Below are positions 30,440 to 39,307 of a DNA stretch of 64,000 nt, one piece after another. Made by a program: the position numbers and the translations under genes. Each line of letters starts with the position of its first letter. The stretch's first letter is position 1. The DNA is taken from NCBI GenBank assembly GCA_016191525.1, contig JACPOK010000019.1, positions 372,001 to 436,000 on the forward strand, read 5' to 3'. The notes beneath the pieces were generated by a model that had not been told where the DNA came from, searched no databases, and saw only the letters and a program-made list of their open reading frames with translations. Source of the stretch: Burkholderiales bacterium (GTDB lineage: Bacteria > Pseudomonadota > Gammaproteobacteria > Burkholderiales > Burkholderiaceae_C).

Positions 30440-31312
30440 ATGAAACGCATCGTCCTGTTCGTCCTCACCAACCTGGCCGTCGTCGTGGTGCTGGGCATCG
30501 TCGCCAGCCTGCTGGGGGTCAACCGCTTCCTCACGGCCAACGGCCTGAACCTGGGCGCGCTGCTCGGGTTCGCGCTGATCATGGGTTTCGGCGGCGCCAT
30601 CCTTTCGCTGCTGATTTCCAAGCCGGTCGCCAAGTGGAGCGCGGGGGTTACGGTGATCGACGGCCGCGGCAGCGCCGATGAAGCCTGGATCGTCGAGACG
30701 GTTCGCAAGTTCGCCGACAAGGCCGGTATCGGCATGCCCGAAGTCGGCATTTTCGAGGGCGAGCCCAACGCGTTCGCCACCGGCGCCTTCAAGAACAGCG
30801 CGCTGGTCGCCGTGTCCACCGGCCTCCTGGCCGGCATGACGCGCGAGGAAGTGGAGGCCGTGATCGGCCATGAGGTGGCCCACATCGCCAACGGCGACAT
30901 GGTCACCATGACGCTGATCCAGGGCGTGATGAACACCTTCGTGGTGTTTCTGTCGCGCGTGGTCGGCTACGCGGTGGACAGCTTCTTAAGCCGCGGCAGC
31001 GACCGCTCGGGCCCCGGCATCGGCTACTACATCACCACCATCGTGCTGGACATCCTGCTGGGCTTCCTGGCCGCCATCATCGTGGCCTGGTTCAGCCGCC
31101 AGCGCGAGTTCAAGGCCGACTCCGGCTCGGCGCACCTGCTGGGCCGCAAGCAGCCCATGATCAACGCGCTGGCCCGCCTGGGCGGCATGGTGCCCGGCGA
31201 GCTGCCCAAGAGCATCCAGGCCTTCGGCATCACGTCGGGCGTGGGCAAGCTTTTTTCCACCCACCCGCCGATCGAAGAGCGCATCGCAGCGCTGCAGGCC
31301 GCGCAGGCCTGA
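30440..31312 (+). CDS. htpX: HtpX membrane zinc metalloprotease
   Basis: The 290-residue membrane protease has two N-terminal hydrophobic helices, the zinc site [13 protein letters not shown] (HExxH) near residue 141, two further hydrophobic helices, and the distal [16 protein letters not shown] with the third zinc ligand. HtpX degrades damaged inner-membrane proteins with FtsH. It has a clear ribosome site (CGGAGAG) and is convergent with the flavoprotein gene 2 bp after its stop. Confidence 0.92.
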   Translation: MKRIVLFVLTNLAVVVVLGIVASLLGVNRFLTANGLNLGALLGFALIMGFGGAILSLLISKPVAKWSAGVTVIDGRGSADEAWIVETVRKFADKAGIGMPEVGIFEGEPNAFATGAFKNSALVAVSTGLLAGMTREEVEAVIGHEVAHIANGDMVTMTLIQGVMNTFVVFLSRVVGYAVDSFLSRGSDRSGPGIGYYITTIVLDILLGFLAAIIVAWFSRQREFKADSGSAHLLGRKQPMINALARLGGMVPGELPKSIQAFGITSGVGKLFSTHPPIEERIAALQAAQA

Positions 31313-31314
31313 GG

Positions 31315-32958
31315 TTACGGCGCTGAGGTGATGCTCAGCGCCACCGCTTCCCCGACCCGTATCCCGTCCACCCCCGCCGAAAGAATGCCGCCCGCGTAGC
31401 TGGCGCCTTCGCCGGCGGGGTACAGGCCGCGCACGTTCAGGCTCTGGTAGTCCTCGCCGCGCGTCATCTTCAGCGGCGACGAGGTGCGGGTCTCAACGCC
31501 GGTCAGCACCGCGTCGGGCATGTCGAAGCCCTTGATCTTGCGGCCGAACGCGGGCAGCGCTTCGCGCAGGGCGGTGATCGCGTAATCCGGCAGCGCCGCG
31601 TGCAGGTCGCCCAGTTTCACGCCGGGCTTGTACGAAGGCTCCACGCCGCCCAGCTGCGTGGACGGCTTGCCGGCGATGAAGTCGCCCACCAGCTGGCCCG
31701 GCGCTTCGTAAGTTCCGCCGCCCAGCACAAAAGCGCGCGACTCCAGCTCGCGCTGCAGCGCCACCCCGGCCATCGGCCCGCCCGGGTAGTCACGCGGATC
31801 GATCCCCACCACCACGCCCGCGTTGGCGTTGCGCTCGTTGCGCGAGTACTGGCTCATGCCATTGGTCACTACACGGCCCACTTCCGATGTCGCCGCCACC
31901 ACCGAGCCGCCCGGGCACATGCAGAAGCTGTAGACCGAGCGGCCGTTGCTTGCGTGGTGCACCAGCTTGTAGTCGGCCGCGCCCAGCAGCGGGTGGCCGG
32001 CATGGCGGCCCCAGCGCGCGCGGTCGATCACGCCCTGCGGGTGCTCGATGCGAAAGCCGATGGAAAAGGGCTTGGCCTCCATGTACACGCCGCGCTCATG
32101 CAGCATGGCGAAGGTGTCGCGCGAGCTGTGGCCCAGCGCCAGCACGGCGTGGTCGGTGCGCAGCTGCGAGGTTTCGCCGGTGGCTTGATCGAGCACGGTG
32201 AGGCCGCGAAGCGCGCCATCCTCGATCAGCACGTCGGTCACCCGCTGCTCGAAGCGCACCTCGCCGCCCAGCGCGATGATCTGCTCGCGCATGTTCTCCA
32301 CCACCTTCACCAGCTTGAAGGTGCCGATGTGGGGGTGCGCCACGTAAAGGATTTCGGCCGGCGCGCCGGCCTTGACGAATTCGTTCATCACCTTGCGGCC
32401 CAGGTGGCGCGGGTCCTTGATCTGGCTGTACAGCTTGCCGTCCGAAAAGGTGCCGGCGCCGCCCTCGCCGAACTGCACGTTGCTCTCCGGGTTGAGCACG
32501 TTCTTGCGCCACAGGCCCCAGGTGTCCTTGGTGCGCTGCCTCACCGGCTTGCCGCGTTCGAGCACGATGGGTTTCAGCCCCATCTGCGCCAGCACCAGCG
32601 CCGCGAAGATGCCGCAGGGGCCGAAGCCGACCACCACGGGGCGATTCGCAAAGCCGGCGGGCGCGTGCACCGGGGGCTGCCAAACCATGTCGGGCGTGGC
32701 GGCGACGTGCGGATTGACAGCGAACTTCGCCAGCAGCGCCGGCTCGTGCGACGGATCGGTGAGCGTGACGTCTAGGATGTAGACGGCGGCCAGCTCGGCC
32801 TTGCGCGCGTCGAAGCTGCGCTTGAAGACATCGACTTGGGCGATGGCTTCGGCAGGCAGGCCCAGGATGCGCCTGGCGGCCGCGAGCAGTGGAGCTTCGG
32901 GTTGCTCCGCCTCGGCCAGCGTGAGCTTGATTTCAGAGAGTCGGATCATGGCGTTCAA
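31315..32958 (-). CDS. NAD(P)/FAD-dependent oxidoreductase (uncharacterised flavoprotein family)
   Basis: The 547-residue protein has a dinucleotide-binding motif VVVGFGPCGIFAALVLAQMG near residue 110 and EGGAGTFSDGKLYSQIKDPR. The C-terminal FAD loop YPAGEGASYAGGILSAGVDG follows. It belongs to the widespread group of long FAD-dependent dehydrogenases whose substrate is not known. The N-terminal 90 or so residues (DVTLTDPSHEPALLAKF) form an extra domain typical of this group. Its start lies 49 bp from rnpB, which is read in the opposite direction. Confidence 0.82.
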   Translation of the reverse strand: MNAMIRLSEIKLTLAEAEQPEAPLLAAARRILGLPAEAIAQVDVFKRSFDARKAELAAVYILDVTLTDPSHEPALLAKFAVNPHVAATPDMVWQPPVHAPAGFANRPVVVGFGPCGIFAALVLAQMGLKPIVLERGKPVRQRTKDTWGLWRKNVLNPESNVQFGEGGAGTFSDGKLYSQIKDPRHLGRKVMNEFVKAGAPAEILYVAHPHIGTFKLVKVVENMREQIIALGGEVRFEQRVTDVLIEDGALRGLTVLDQATGETSQLRTDHAVLALGHSSRDTFAMLHERGVYMEAKPFSIGFRIEHPQGVIDRARWGRHAGHPLLGAADYKLVHHASNGRSVYSFCMCPGGSVVAATSEVGRVVTNGMSQYSRNERNANAGVVVGIDPRDYPGGPMAGVALQRELESRAFVLGGGTYEAPGQLVGDFIAGKPSTQLGGVEPSYKPGVKLGDLHAALPDYAITALREALPAFGRKIKGFDMPDAVLTGVETRTSSPLKMTRGEDYQSLNVRGLYPAGEGASYAGGILSAGVDGIRVGEAVALSITSAP

Positions 32959-32967
32959 TGGCTTGTG

Positions 32968-32998
32968 TTGATCAAGCAGATCGAAGGTCGCCGATAAT
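32968..32998 (+). promoter_or_regulatory. Candidate rnpB promoter
   Basis: A TTGATC at 32968-32973 and a GATAAT at 32993-32998 are separated by 19 bp, slightly long for sigma-70. The -10 lies 8 bp before the inferred 5' end of rnpB, a correct position. Confidence 0.45.
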
Positions 32999-33006
32999 AA
33001 CCCCGT

Positions 33007-33323
33007 GAAGCACGCCAGGCCGCCGCTGGTGCATCACCCGAAAGGGCGCACTGGAGGAATGTCCGGACTGCAAAGGGCAGCGTAGGAGGTAACACCTCTC
33101 CACCGTGAGGTGAGGATCAGAGCAACAGAGACGAGCCGGTTTAGTCCGGGTGAAACGGGCAATCTCTACGCGCAGCAATACCAAATAGGCACACGTTGAC
33201 GGGGCCCCCCGAGTGTGCGGGTAGGTAGCACCGAGCCGGTGGGCGACCACCGGCCCAGAGTAATGGCGGTCACATTGGGGGCAACTTCAATGCACAGAAT
33301 CCGGCTTACCGGCGCGCTTCACA
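33007..33323 (+). ncRNA. rnpB: RNase P RNA (class A)
   Basis: Conserved landmarks appear in the right order: GAGGAATGTCCGGACT, AAGGGCAGCGTAGGAGGTAA, CAGAGCAACAGAGA, GGGTGAAACGGGCAA, CCAAATAGGCAC, GAGTGTGCGGGTAGG, GGTGGGCGACCACCGGC, CAGAGTAATG and CACAGAATCCGGCTTA. The 5' GAAGCACGCC pairs with the 3' GGCGCGCTTC with one mismatch, closing the molecule at about 317 nt, short for class A RNA. It is the catalytic RNA that matures tRNA 5' ends. T residues at 33325-33329 follow it. Any protein reading across this segment is spurious. Confidence 0.95.
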
Positions 33324-33346
33324 CTTTTTCTTCAAGTTCGATCGGC

Positions 33347-34447
33347 ATGCACATCGTTCTGGTTCTCGGCGGGTACGGTTTTTTTGGCAGCCGCATCTGC
33401 CAGGAACTTGCCACCGATGCGGGCATTCGCCTGCTGGTGGCGGGGCGGGACCGCCAAAAGGCAGTTTCGCTCGCTGGCGGTCTCGGACTCGACGCAGCTC
33501 AAGCCCTTGCGCTGGACGCCCAGGCGCCGGACCTCGCATCGCGCCTCGCCGCTCTCGGCGTCAACACCGTGATCCACACCGCCGGCCCGTTTCAAGGGCA
33601 AGCCTATGGTGTCGCGGAGGCCGCCATTGCAGCAGGCGCAAACTACATCGACCTGGCCGACGGCCGCGACTTTGTCGCGGGCATTGAGCGGCTTGACGCA
33701 GCGGCGCGTGCCAGAGGCGTTTATGTCACCAGCGGCGCGAGTTCCCTGCCCGCGCTTTCATCGGCGGTAGTGGATCGGTACCTGCCCCGGTTCAGCCGCC
33801 TGGAGTCCATCCGTCATGGCATCGGCTCGGGCGCGCGGGCGCCGGGCCTGGCCACCATGCGAGGCGTCTTTGGCTATTGCGGCAAGCCCTTCCAGCGGTT
33901 CGAAGACGGCCGGTGGCGGGTGGTTTGGGGCTGGCTGGACCTGCGGCGCTACCGATTTCCCGCCCCCGTGGGCGCGCGGCTGCTGGGAAATCTGGACGTG
34001 CCCGACCTCGTGCTGTTTCCCCAGCGCTACCCCGGCGTGCGAACGGTGACGTTCCAGGCGGGCTTTGCCGGCGCCACCGGGCACCTGTTCGTGTGGGTCG
34101 CCGCGTGGCTCACCCGCCTGCACGTGCTGCCGGGCCTGGCCGCCCTGGCAAATCCCCTGCATGCCATGAGCGAATGGCTGGAGCCCTGGATCAGCGACAA
34201 GGGTGGCATGTTTGTCTCTCTGGAGGGCATCGGAACGGGCGGCGAGAAACTGAAACTGGACTGGCATCTCGTCGCCGCGCAAAACCATGGGCCGTTCATA
34301 CCGTGCGGTGCTTCGATCGCATTGGCGCGCAAGCTGGCTCGCGGGGACATCCTGCCGCATGGCGCCTTCCCCTGCGTCGGCCAGCTGACCGTGGAAGACT
34401 ACCTTTCGGCGCTTCGCGCCTTCGACATCCGCGAACTGCCCGCATGA
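33347..34447 (+). CDS. Saccharopine-dehydrogenase-like NAD(P)-binding oxidoreductase
   Basis: The 366-residue protein starts with a Rossmann motif IVLVLGGYGFFGSRICQEL and continues AAIAAGANYIDLADGRDFVAGI and VTSGASSLPALSSAVVDRYL, typical of the saccharopine-dehydrogenase-like family. The substrate is not known. The ATG at 33347 is chosen because anything earlier would read through rnpB. Its stop overlaps the DUF2269-like gene by 4 bp, beginning a three-gene cassette. Confidence 0.82.
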   Translation: MHIVLVLGGYGFFGSRICQELATDAGIRLLVAGRDRQKAVSLAGGLGLDAAQALALDAQAPDLASRLAALGVNTVIHTAGPFQGQAYGVAEAAIAAGANYIDLADGRDFVAGIERLDAAARARGVYVTSGASSLPALSSAVVDRYLPRFSRLESIRHGIGSGARAPGLATMRGVFGYCGKPFQRFEDGRWRVVWGWLDLRRYRFPAPVGARLLGNLDVPDLVLFPQRYPGVRTVTFQAGFAGATGHLFVWVAAWLTRLHVLPGLAALANPLHAMSEWLEPWISDKGGMFVSLEGIGTGGEKLKLDWHLVAAQNHGPFIPCGASIALARKLARGDILPHGAFPCVGQLTVEDYLSALRAFDIRELPA

Positions 34448-34914
34448 ACACCTACCTCGTCATCAAATGGCTGCACATCCTGAGCGCCACCGTACTGTTC
34501 GGAACCGGCATGGGCATCGCTTTCTTCAAGTGGACGGTGGACCGCCGTGGCGACGTGCGGGCCATCCGCATCGTGAACGAGCGGACGGTGCTGGCCGACT
34601 GGATTTTCACCACGCCGGCCGTGGTTCTGCAGCCGATCACGGGCCTGGCGATGGTGTACCTTGCGGGCTACCCGCTGCAAGGCGGCTGGCTCCTGGGCTC
34701 GCTATGCCTGTACCTCGTGGCCGGCTGCTGTTGGTTGCCCGTCGTGTGGCTTCAGTTACGCATGCGCGACATCGCCCGGGAGGCTGATGATGCCCATGCG
34801 TCATTGCCGCCGCGGTACCTGGCTTACGCCCGTGCCTGGTTCTGGCTCGGTGTGCCCGCATTCCTTGCATTGATCGTGGTCTACGGCCTGATGGTGTTCA
34901 AGCCAGTCTGGTAG
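34444..34914 (+). CDS. DUF2269-like integral membrane protein
   Basis: The 156-residue protein has four hydrophobic helices and the pattern KWLHILSATVLFGTGMGIAFF, with an N-terminal HIL motif and DWIFTTPAVVLQPITGLAM. His and Trp residues within the helices are typical of this family. The function is unknown; association with redox neighbours suggests a membrane redox or quinone-linked role. It overlaps the upstream dehydrogenase by ATGA and is 2 bp from the next gene. Confidence 0.75.
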   Translation: MNTYLVIKWLHILSATVLFGTGMGIAFFKWTVDRRGDVRAIRIVNERTVLADWIFTTPAVVLQPITGLAMVYLAGYPLQGGWLLGSLCLYLVAGCCWLPVVWLQLRMRDIAREADDAHASLPPRYLAYARAWFWLGVPAFLALIVVYGLMVFKPVW

Positions 34915-34916
34915 AA

Positions 34917-35324
34917 ATGCGCAACCGCAACTTCGATGAATCCGGCCGGGACCGCAGTCTCGCGATGCTGTACTGGGTGATGCGCCTGGGCATGGCGTTC
35001 ATCTGGCTCTGGACCGCTGTCGTGTCATGGTTTGCCTGGCCACACGCCGAATCGCTCGAATGGTTGCGGCGGCTGGGCCTGACTTCGGGAACGGAATTCG
35101 CCTTTGCTGCCGCCTGCCTGGTGGATCTCCTGTTGGGCATCGCGTCATGTGCCTTCGCCTCCAGGCGGCTGTGGCAACTGCAGTTCGCGCTGGTGGTGTT
35201 TTACTCTCTGGCTGTCGCGGTCGCACTGCCCGAATTCCTGGTTCATCCGTTCGGCCCCATCGCCAAGAACATCGCGGTCCTGGCGTGCCTCGCGTGGCTG
35301 GCAACCATGGAAAAGCGCGCCTAG
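34917..35324 (+). CDS. DoxX-like small membrane protein
   Basis: The 135-residue protein has four hydrophobic helices (about 15-35, 58-80, 86-104, 112-130) and the segment MRLGMAFIWLWTAVVSWFAWP, followed by a DoxX-like arrangement. DoxX-type proteins are linked to thiol or quinone redox. It is the third gene of the cassette. Its stop lies 4 bp inside the end of the convergent pseudouridine-synthase-like gene. Confidence 0.7.
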   Translation: MRNRNFDESGRDRSLAMLYWVMRLGMAFIWLWTAVVSWFAWPHAESLEWLRRLGLTSGTEFAFAAACLVDLLLGIASCAFASRRLWQLQFALVVFYSLAVAVALPEFLVHPFGPIAKNIAVLACLAWLATMEKRA

Positions 35325-36034
35325 AACCGCTCGCCCTGCGGCAGGTAGCGCCATTGCCCCGGCGCCAGCTGCGCCATCGGCACGCGGCCGATGCGGATGC
35401 GCTTGAGCGCGGTGAGCTTGAGCCCGACTTGCGCGACCATCCACTCCACCCATTCGGGAGCGATGCCCTTGAGCGCGAAGCGCAGCCGGGTTTCGTTCTG
35501 CCAGCTCACGCGTGCCGGCGGCATGGCGCGGCCCTCGAAGACGAGGCCGCGGCCCAGCCGCTCCAGGCCGTTGGCCGCGATCTCGCCGCTGACTTCGGCG
35601 ATCAGTTCCTGCTCGATGACGGCCGCGTCTTCATTGAGTTTGCGCACGATGCGCCAGTCCTGGCTGAACACCGCCAGGCCGCTGGCTTCGCGCGGCAGCT
35701 CCAGCAGCGGCGTGAGCTGCGCGAAATGGCTTTTTGCCGTGCGGATGCCCGAGGCATCGTCCGCCGCGTGGTTGGACGGCACGAGCAGGCCCGCGGCCTG
35801 CGCAGCCGTCATGCCCACGGGCTTGTGCAGCAGCAGCGTGACGGAAGCCGCGCCCAGCAGGCTGGCATCCGCATCGAGCGTGACCTTCTGCGCGCCAACT
35901 CGGAACTGCGGCTCTTCCACCACGACCCCATCGACCCGCACCCAGCCCCCGGCGATGTACTTCTCGGCCTCGCTGCGCGAGCAGGCCTTGAGCGCCATGA
36001 CGGCCTTGGACAGGCGGACGGGTTCCTCAGCCAT
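35321..36034 (-). CDS. RsuA/RluF-type pseudouridine synthase homologue lacking catalytic residues
   Basis: The 237-residue protein has an N-terminal S4 RNA-binding domain (VRLSKAVMALKACSRSEAEK, residues 5-65) and a pseudouridine-synthase fold. Where the family reads GRLDxxTxGL with the catalytic Asp, this protein has LLELPREASGL, so the Asp is Pro. The later conserved KEY-type Tyr segment reads EQELIAEV, so that Tyr is lost too. It probably binds RNA without isomerising uridine, or has changed function. The ATG at 36034 places the S4 domain at the N-terminus. It overlaps the next gene by 8 bp. Confidence 0.82.
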   Translation of the reverse strand: MAEEPVRLSKAVMALKACSRSEAEKYIAGGWVRVDGVVVEEPQFRVGAQKVTLDADASLLGAASVTLLLHKPVGMTAAQAAGLLVPSNHAADDASGIRTAKSHFAQLTPLLELPREASGLAVFSQDWRIVRKLNEDAAVIEQELIAEVSGEIAANGLERLGRGLVFEGRAMPPARVSWQNETRLRFALKGIAPEWVEWMVAQVGLKLTALKRIRIGRVPMAQLAPGQWRYLPQGERF

Positions 36035-37664
36035 TGACCATGCCCAGGGCCTCGATGCGCTGCACATGCGCCAGCAGCGAGCGCTGCGCCACCGGCCACA
36101 TGCGCGGCGGCACGTCGTCATAAGCCAGCTCCACCCATTCGGCCATGCCCGCGCCGGGCTTGGCGCGCATCGCGGCGATGACCTTGGCCTCGCGCTTGAG
36201 GCGATGCGCCTTCAGGTGCCCGATGGCCTGCTTGGCAAACCCCAGCACGTGGCCGTGCGCCGGCAGGATGAATTCGATGCCGTACTGGTCGCAGGCGGCG
36301 GCCAGCGTGTCCAGCGAATCGAGGTAATCGGTCATGTCGCCATCGGGCGGGTCCACCACCGTGGTGCTGCCGTTGAGCACATGGTCACCGGAGAACAACA
36401 GGCCGTCTTCCAGCAGCACCAGGCACAGGTGGTTGGCGGCATGGCCCGGGGTGTGGATCACAAGCAAACTGTGCTGCAGCCCGCTCCCACTGTGCATGAG
36501 GCGCTCTCCATTTTGTAGCACCCGGTCGGGCGTGAACTCGCTGGAAGGGCGCGCCGTGGGTGCCGAGGGCAGGCCCATGATGGGCGGCTTGCCGCCGCAC
36601 AGCGCCTGCAGCGGGCGCGCGCCCGGCGAGTGGTCGGCATGCGAATGCGTGCACACGATCAGGCGGATGTCACCGTTCGCGGCGTCGTAGAGGCGCTGCA
36701 GGTGCTGCGCGTCGTCGGGCCCGGGGTCGATGGCGATGTAGCCGCTGCCCGCATCGCCCACCAGGTAGCTGTTGGTGCCGGGCCCGGTCATCACGCCGGG
36801 GTTGGGCGCGGTGAGGCGCATCACGTTCTTCAGCAGGGCCACCGGCCGGTCGGTGCGCCAGTCCAGGTGATGCACCATCTGCCCGTCGGGGCTGACCAGG
36901 GCCAGCTCGCCATACGGCATCTCGTGCTCCATGTAGCGCATTTCCTCGCCCGCCACGAAGCCGGCCCGCGGGCAGCTGGTCCACAGCGGCTGCTCGCTGG
37001 CGCAGGCGCGCAGCACTTCATCCACGGTGGCAAACTTCTGCAGCCGCTCCAGCGTGCGGATGGTGGGAAAGATGATGAAGAAGGTCCCTGCCTTGTGGCG
37101 CGCCAGCGCATCCGCCGGGCTGACCCACACGGGTTCGAACTGCTCGGCCTCGTCCGCCACCGGCTGCTGGCCGTGCGGCATGCGCGCCACCAGGAAGGGC
37201 ACGTCGAAGCGGCGCGGCAGGTCGCGGTCGGTGATCCAGTGCGCCAGCACGTACACCTCGTCGGCCGCCAGCGTGAGGCCGCGCGCGCTGCATTGCGCGG
37301 CGAACGGCTGGTGGCGGTCCAGGGCGGCAATGTCGGTGGCGTTGGCGCCGCGCCCATCGGCATGGCGAGCCAGCAGCACGCCCAGCTCTTCAAAGCTTTC
37401 GCGGATCGCGGCGATGGCCTGCGTGAGGCGCAGGTCGTCCTGGCCGGGCCGGCGCGCCGCGATGCCGTGCGCCTGCGCGTCCGCCGCGTCGATACCGCCG
37501 CCGGGAAATACATAGGCGCCCGGCGCGAAGCTGGCGGTGGTGGAGCGGCGCGTCATCAGCACCTCGATGCCGCCGGGCGTGTCGCGCAGCAGCAGCACCG
37601 TGGCGGCGGGCCGCGGCGCGGCCGGTTCGCGCTGCGGATGGAGAAGCTGGGAAGGTCGGGCCAT
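36027..37664 (-). CDS. Nudix hydrolase fused to a metallo-beta-lactamase-fold hydrolase
   Basis: The 545-residue protein has an N-terminal Nudix-like domain (about residues 15-220) with AIRESFEELGVLL; an insertion separates this from the upstream FPGGGIDAADA half of the Nudix box, as in NUDT19/NUDT7-like CoA hydrolases. The C-terminal metallo-beta-lactamase domain (about 285-520) has the metal motif THSHADHSPG, HTPGHAANH, SGDHVL and PAHGH, resembling LACTB2-type nucleases. A dispersed repeat at 36471-36521 encodes the residues LQNGERLMHSGSGLQH just before HTPGHA. Both active sites look intact. Confidence 0.85.
   Translation of the reverse strand: MARPSQLLHPQREPAAPRPAATVLLLRDTPGGIEVLMTRRSTTASFAPGAYVFPGGGIDAADAQAHGIAARRPGQDDLRLTQAIAAIRESFEELGVLLARHADGRGANATDIAALDRHQPFAAQCSARGLTLAADEVYVLAHWITDRDLPRRFDVPFLVARMPHGQQPVADEAEQFEPVWVSPADALARHKAGTFFIIFPTIRTLERLQKFATVDEVLRACASEQPLWTSCPRAGFVAGEEMRYMEHEMPYGELALVSPDGQMVHHLDWRTDRPVALLKNVMRLTAPNPGVMTGPGTNSYLVGDAGSGYIAIDPGPDDAQHLQRLYDAANGDIRLIVCTHSHADHSPGARPLQALCGGKPPIMGLPSAPTARPSSEFTPDRVLQNGERLMHSGSGLQHSLLVIHTPGHAANHLCLVLLEDGLLFSGDHVLNGSTTVVDPPDGDMTDYLDSLDTLAAACDQYGIEFILPAHGHVLGFAKQAIGHLKAHRLKREAKVIAAMRAKPGAGMAEWVELAYDDVPPRMWPVAQRSLLAHVQRIEALGMVNG
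36471..36521 (-). repeat. Dispersed element (51 bp with core at 36503-36519) inside the Nudix-MBL gene
   Basis: On the minus strand the core is GCTACAAAATGGAGAGC, continued by GCCTCATGCACAGTGGGAGC. It is read in frame as VLQNGERLMHSGSGLQH. The copy in the carboxylase gene (1475 on) shares GCTACAAAA and the flank GCCTCAYGC, and is read in the same frame as LLQKEERLTLVP. Confidence 0.75.
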
Positions 37665-37720
37665 CCCCGCATTATCGGCAGCGGCGGTACACCGGCGCGA
37701 TCAGCGGATAATTCGCGCCC

Positions 37721-38602
37721 ATGCAAGTTCGCTTCACCAAGATGCAGGGCGCGGGCAACGACTTCGTGGTGCTCGACGAGACGCGCGCCCCGCTGGGCCT
37801 GAGCACGGCCCAATACCGGCAGCTGGCCGACCGGCATTTCGGCGTCGGCGCCGACCAGATCCTTTCGGTGCGGCCTTCGCCCGCGCCGGGCATCGACTTC
37901 GAATACGTGATCCACAACGCCGACGGCGGCGAGGTGGAGCAGTGCGGCAACGGCGCGCGCTGCTTCGTGCGCTACGTGCGCGACAAGGGGCTCACGAACA
38001 AGGACCACCTGCGGGTGCGCACACTGTCGGGTGTGATCGAGCCGCGGCTGAACGCCGATGGCCGCGTCACGGTGGACATGGGCGCGCCGGTGTTCGAGCT
38101 GGCCGCGATTCCCTTCGATGCCACGGGTTTGCAGCCCGAGGCCGCCGGTTCCTGGCAAAAATGGCCGCTGGCCCTTGCCAGCAGCGCACAAGGCGCTATC
38201 ATTTCTGTAGCGGTGCTGTCGCTGGGCAACCCCCATGCGGTGCAGCTGGTGGACAACGTGGACAGCGCGCCCGTGGAATCGCAAGGCCCGGCGGTGGAGC
38301 GCCATGCCGCCTTTCCCCGCCGTGTGAACGCCGGGTTCATGCAAGTGAAGAGCCGCTGCGAAATCGCGCTGCGGGTTTATGAGCGCGGCGCCGGCGAGAC
38401 GCTGGCTTGCGGGACCGGGGCCTGCGCGGCGGTGGTGGCCGGCATCCGGCTGGGCCTGCTGGATGGCAGGGTGGACGTGCATACGCGCGGCGGCGTGCTG
38501 ACGATTGAATGGGCGGGCGGAACAGAGGGCGCATGGGCGCCGGTGCTGATGACCGGGCCCGCCGTGACGGTATACGAGGGCGAGATCAACCTGAGGGACT
38601 AG
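37721..38602 (+). CDS. dapF: Diaminopimelate epimerase
   Basis: The 293-residue protein has both catalytic cysteine motifs: [17 protein letters not shown] (first Cys near residue 76) and [16 protein letters not shown] (second near 230). It converts LL- to meso-diaminopimelate for lysine and peptidoglycan synthesis, matching the meso-DAP-type MurE later in the window. It is about 15-20 residues longer than usual, and the extra length ([17 protein letters not shown]) is coded by a dispersed repeat at 38171-38211. It leads the dapF-DUF484-xerC group. Confidence 0.93.
   Translation: MQVRFTKMQGAGNDFVVLDETRAPLGLSTAQYRQLADRHFGVGADQILSVRPSPAPGIDFEYVIHNADGGEVEQCGNGARCFVRYVRDKGLTNKDHLRVRTLSGVIEPRLNADGRVTVDMGAPVFELAAIPFDATGLQPEAAGSWQKWPLALASSAQGAIISVAVLSLGNPHAVQLVDNVDSAPVESQGPAVERHAAFPRRVNAGFMQVKSRCEIALRVYERGAGETLACGTGACAAVVAGIRLGLLDGRVDVHTRGGVLTIEWAGGTEGAWAPVLMTGPAVTVYEGEINLRD
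38195..38211 (+). repeat. Dispersed 17-bp core element inside dapF
   Basis: It reads GCTATCATTTCTGTAGC, starting and ending like the other cores, with flank GCCAGCAGCGCACAAGGC upstream. In frame it gives the extra peptide [11 protein letters not shown] within DapF. Confidence 0.6.
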
Positions 38603-38606
38603 CAAC

Positions 38607-39296
38607 ATGACGGACCAGATGAACCCCATCACCGAAGACGACATCGCCAACTACCTGGCCAACACGCCGGACTTCTTCACGCGGCACGCCCAGTTGCTGG
38701 CGGCCGTGCAGCTCACCAGTCCGCACGGCAACCGGGCCGTGAGCCTGCAGGAGCGCCAGGCCGAGATGCTGCGCGAGAAGATCAAGGTGCTGGAGCACCG
38801 GCTGATGGAGATGATGCGCAATGGCAACGAGAACGCCGTCACCGCCGAGAGGCTCAACCGCTGGGCGCGCAACCTGCTGCTGGTGCGCTCGGGCCGCGCG
38901 CTGCCCGCTACCATCGCCACCGAGATCCGCACCCAGTTCATGGTGCCCCAGGTGGCCATCAAGGTCTGGGACGTGGACAGCCGCTACGGCGGTGAGGCTT
39001 TCGCCGAGGGCGTGACGGACGACGCCAAGACCTTTGCCTCTTCCTTGACGCAGCCGTACTGCGGCGTCAACTCCGGCTTCGAGGCGGTGAACTGGCTGGA
39101 AGACGCGGCCATGGCGATGTCGGTGGCGCTGGTGCCGCTGCGCGACGCGGGCGCCGCGCCTGCCAGCCCCGCGTTCGGCATGCTGGTGCTGGCCTCGCCG
39201 GACCCGCAGCGCTACCAGGCCGGCATGGGCACGGACTTTCTCGAGCGCATCGCCGAGTTGGCGAGTGCGGCCCTCTCGCGCCTGCGCAACGAATAA
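38607..39296 (+). CDS. DUF484 family protein (GAF-like)
   Basis: The 229-residue protein has an N-terminal helical part with YLANTPDFFTRHAQLLAAVQ and SLQERQAEMLREKI, followed by a GAF-like domain ending ERIAELASAALSRL. This is the DUF484 pattern. The family is nearly always encoded between dapF and xerC, as here, but has no established biochemical role. It follows dapF by 4 bp and precedes xerC by 11 bp. Confidence 0.88.
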   Translation: MTDQMNPITEDDIANYLANTPDFFTRHAQLLAAVQLTSPHGNRAVSLQERQAEMLREKIKVLEHRLMEMMRNGNENAVTAERLNRWARNLLLVRSGRALPATIATEIRTQFMVPQVAIKVWDVDSRYGGEAFAEGVTDDAKTFASSLTQPYCGVNSGFEAVNWLEDAAMAMSVALVPLRDAGAAPASPAFGMLVLASPDPQRYQAGMGTDFLERIAELASAALSRLRNE

Positions 39297-39307
39297 CGGT
39301 ATTTGCC

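Noticed and set aside
33215..33346. Upstream extension of the saccharopine-dehydrogenase-like gene
   Set aside because: It would overlap the conserved 3' part of rnpB. The ATG at 33347 starts exactly at the Rossmann strand.
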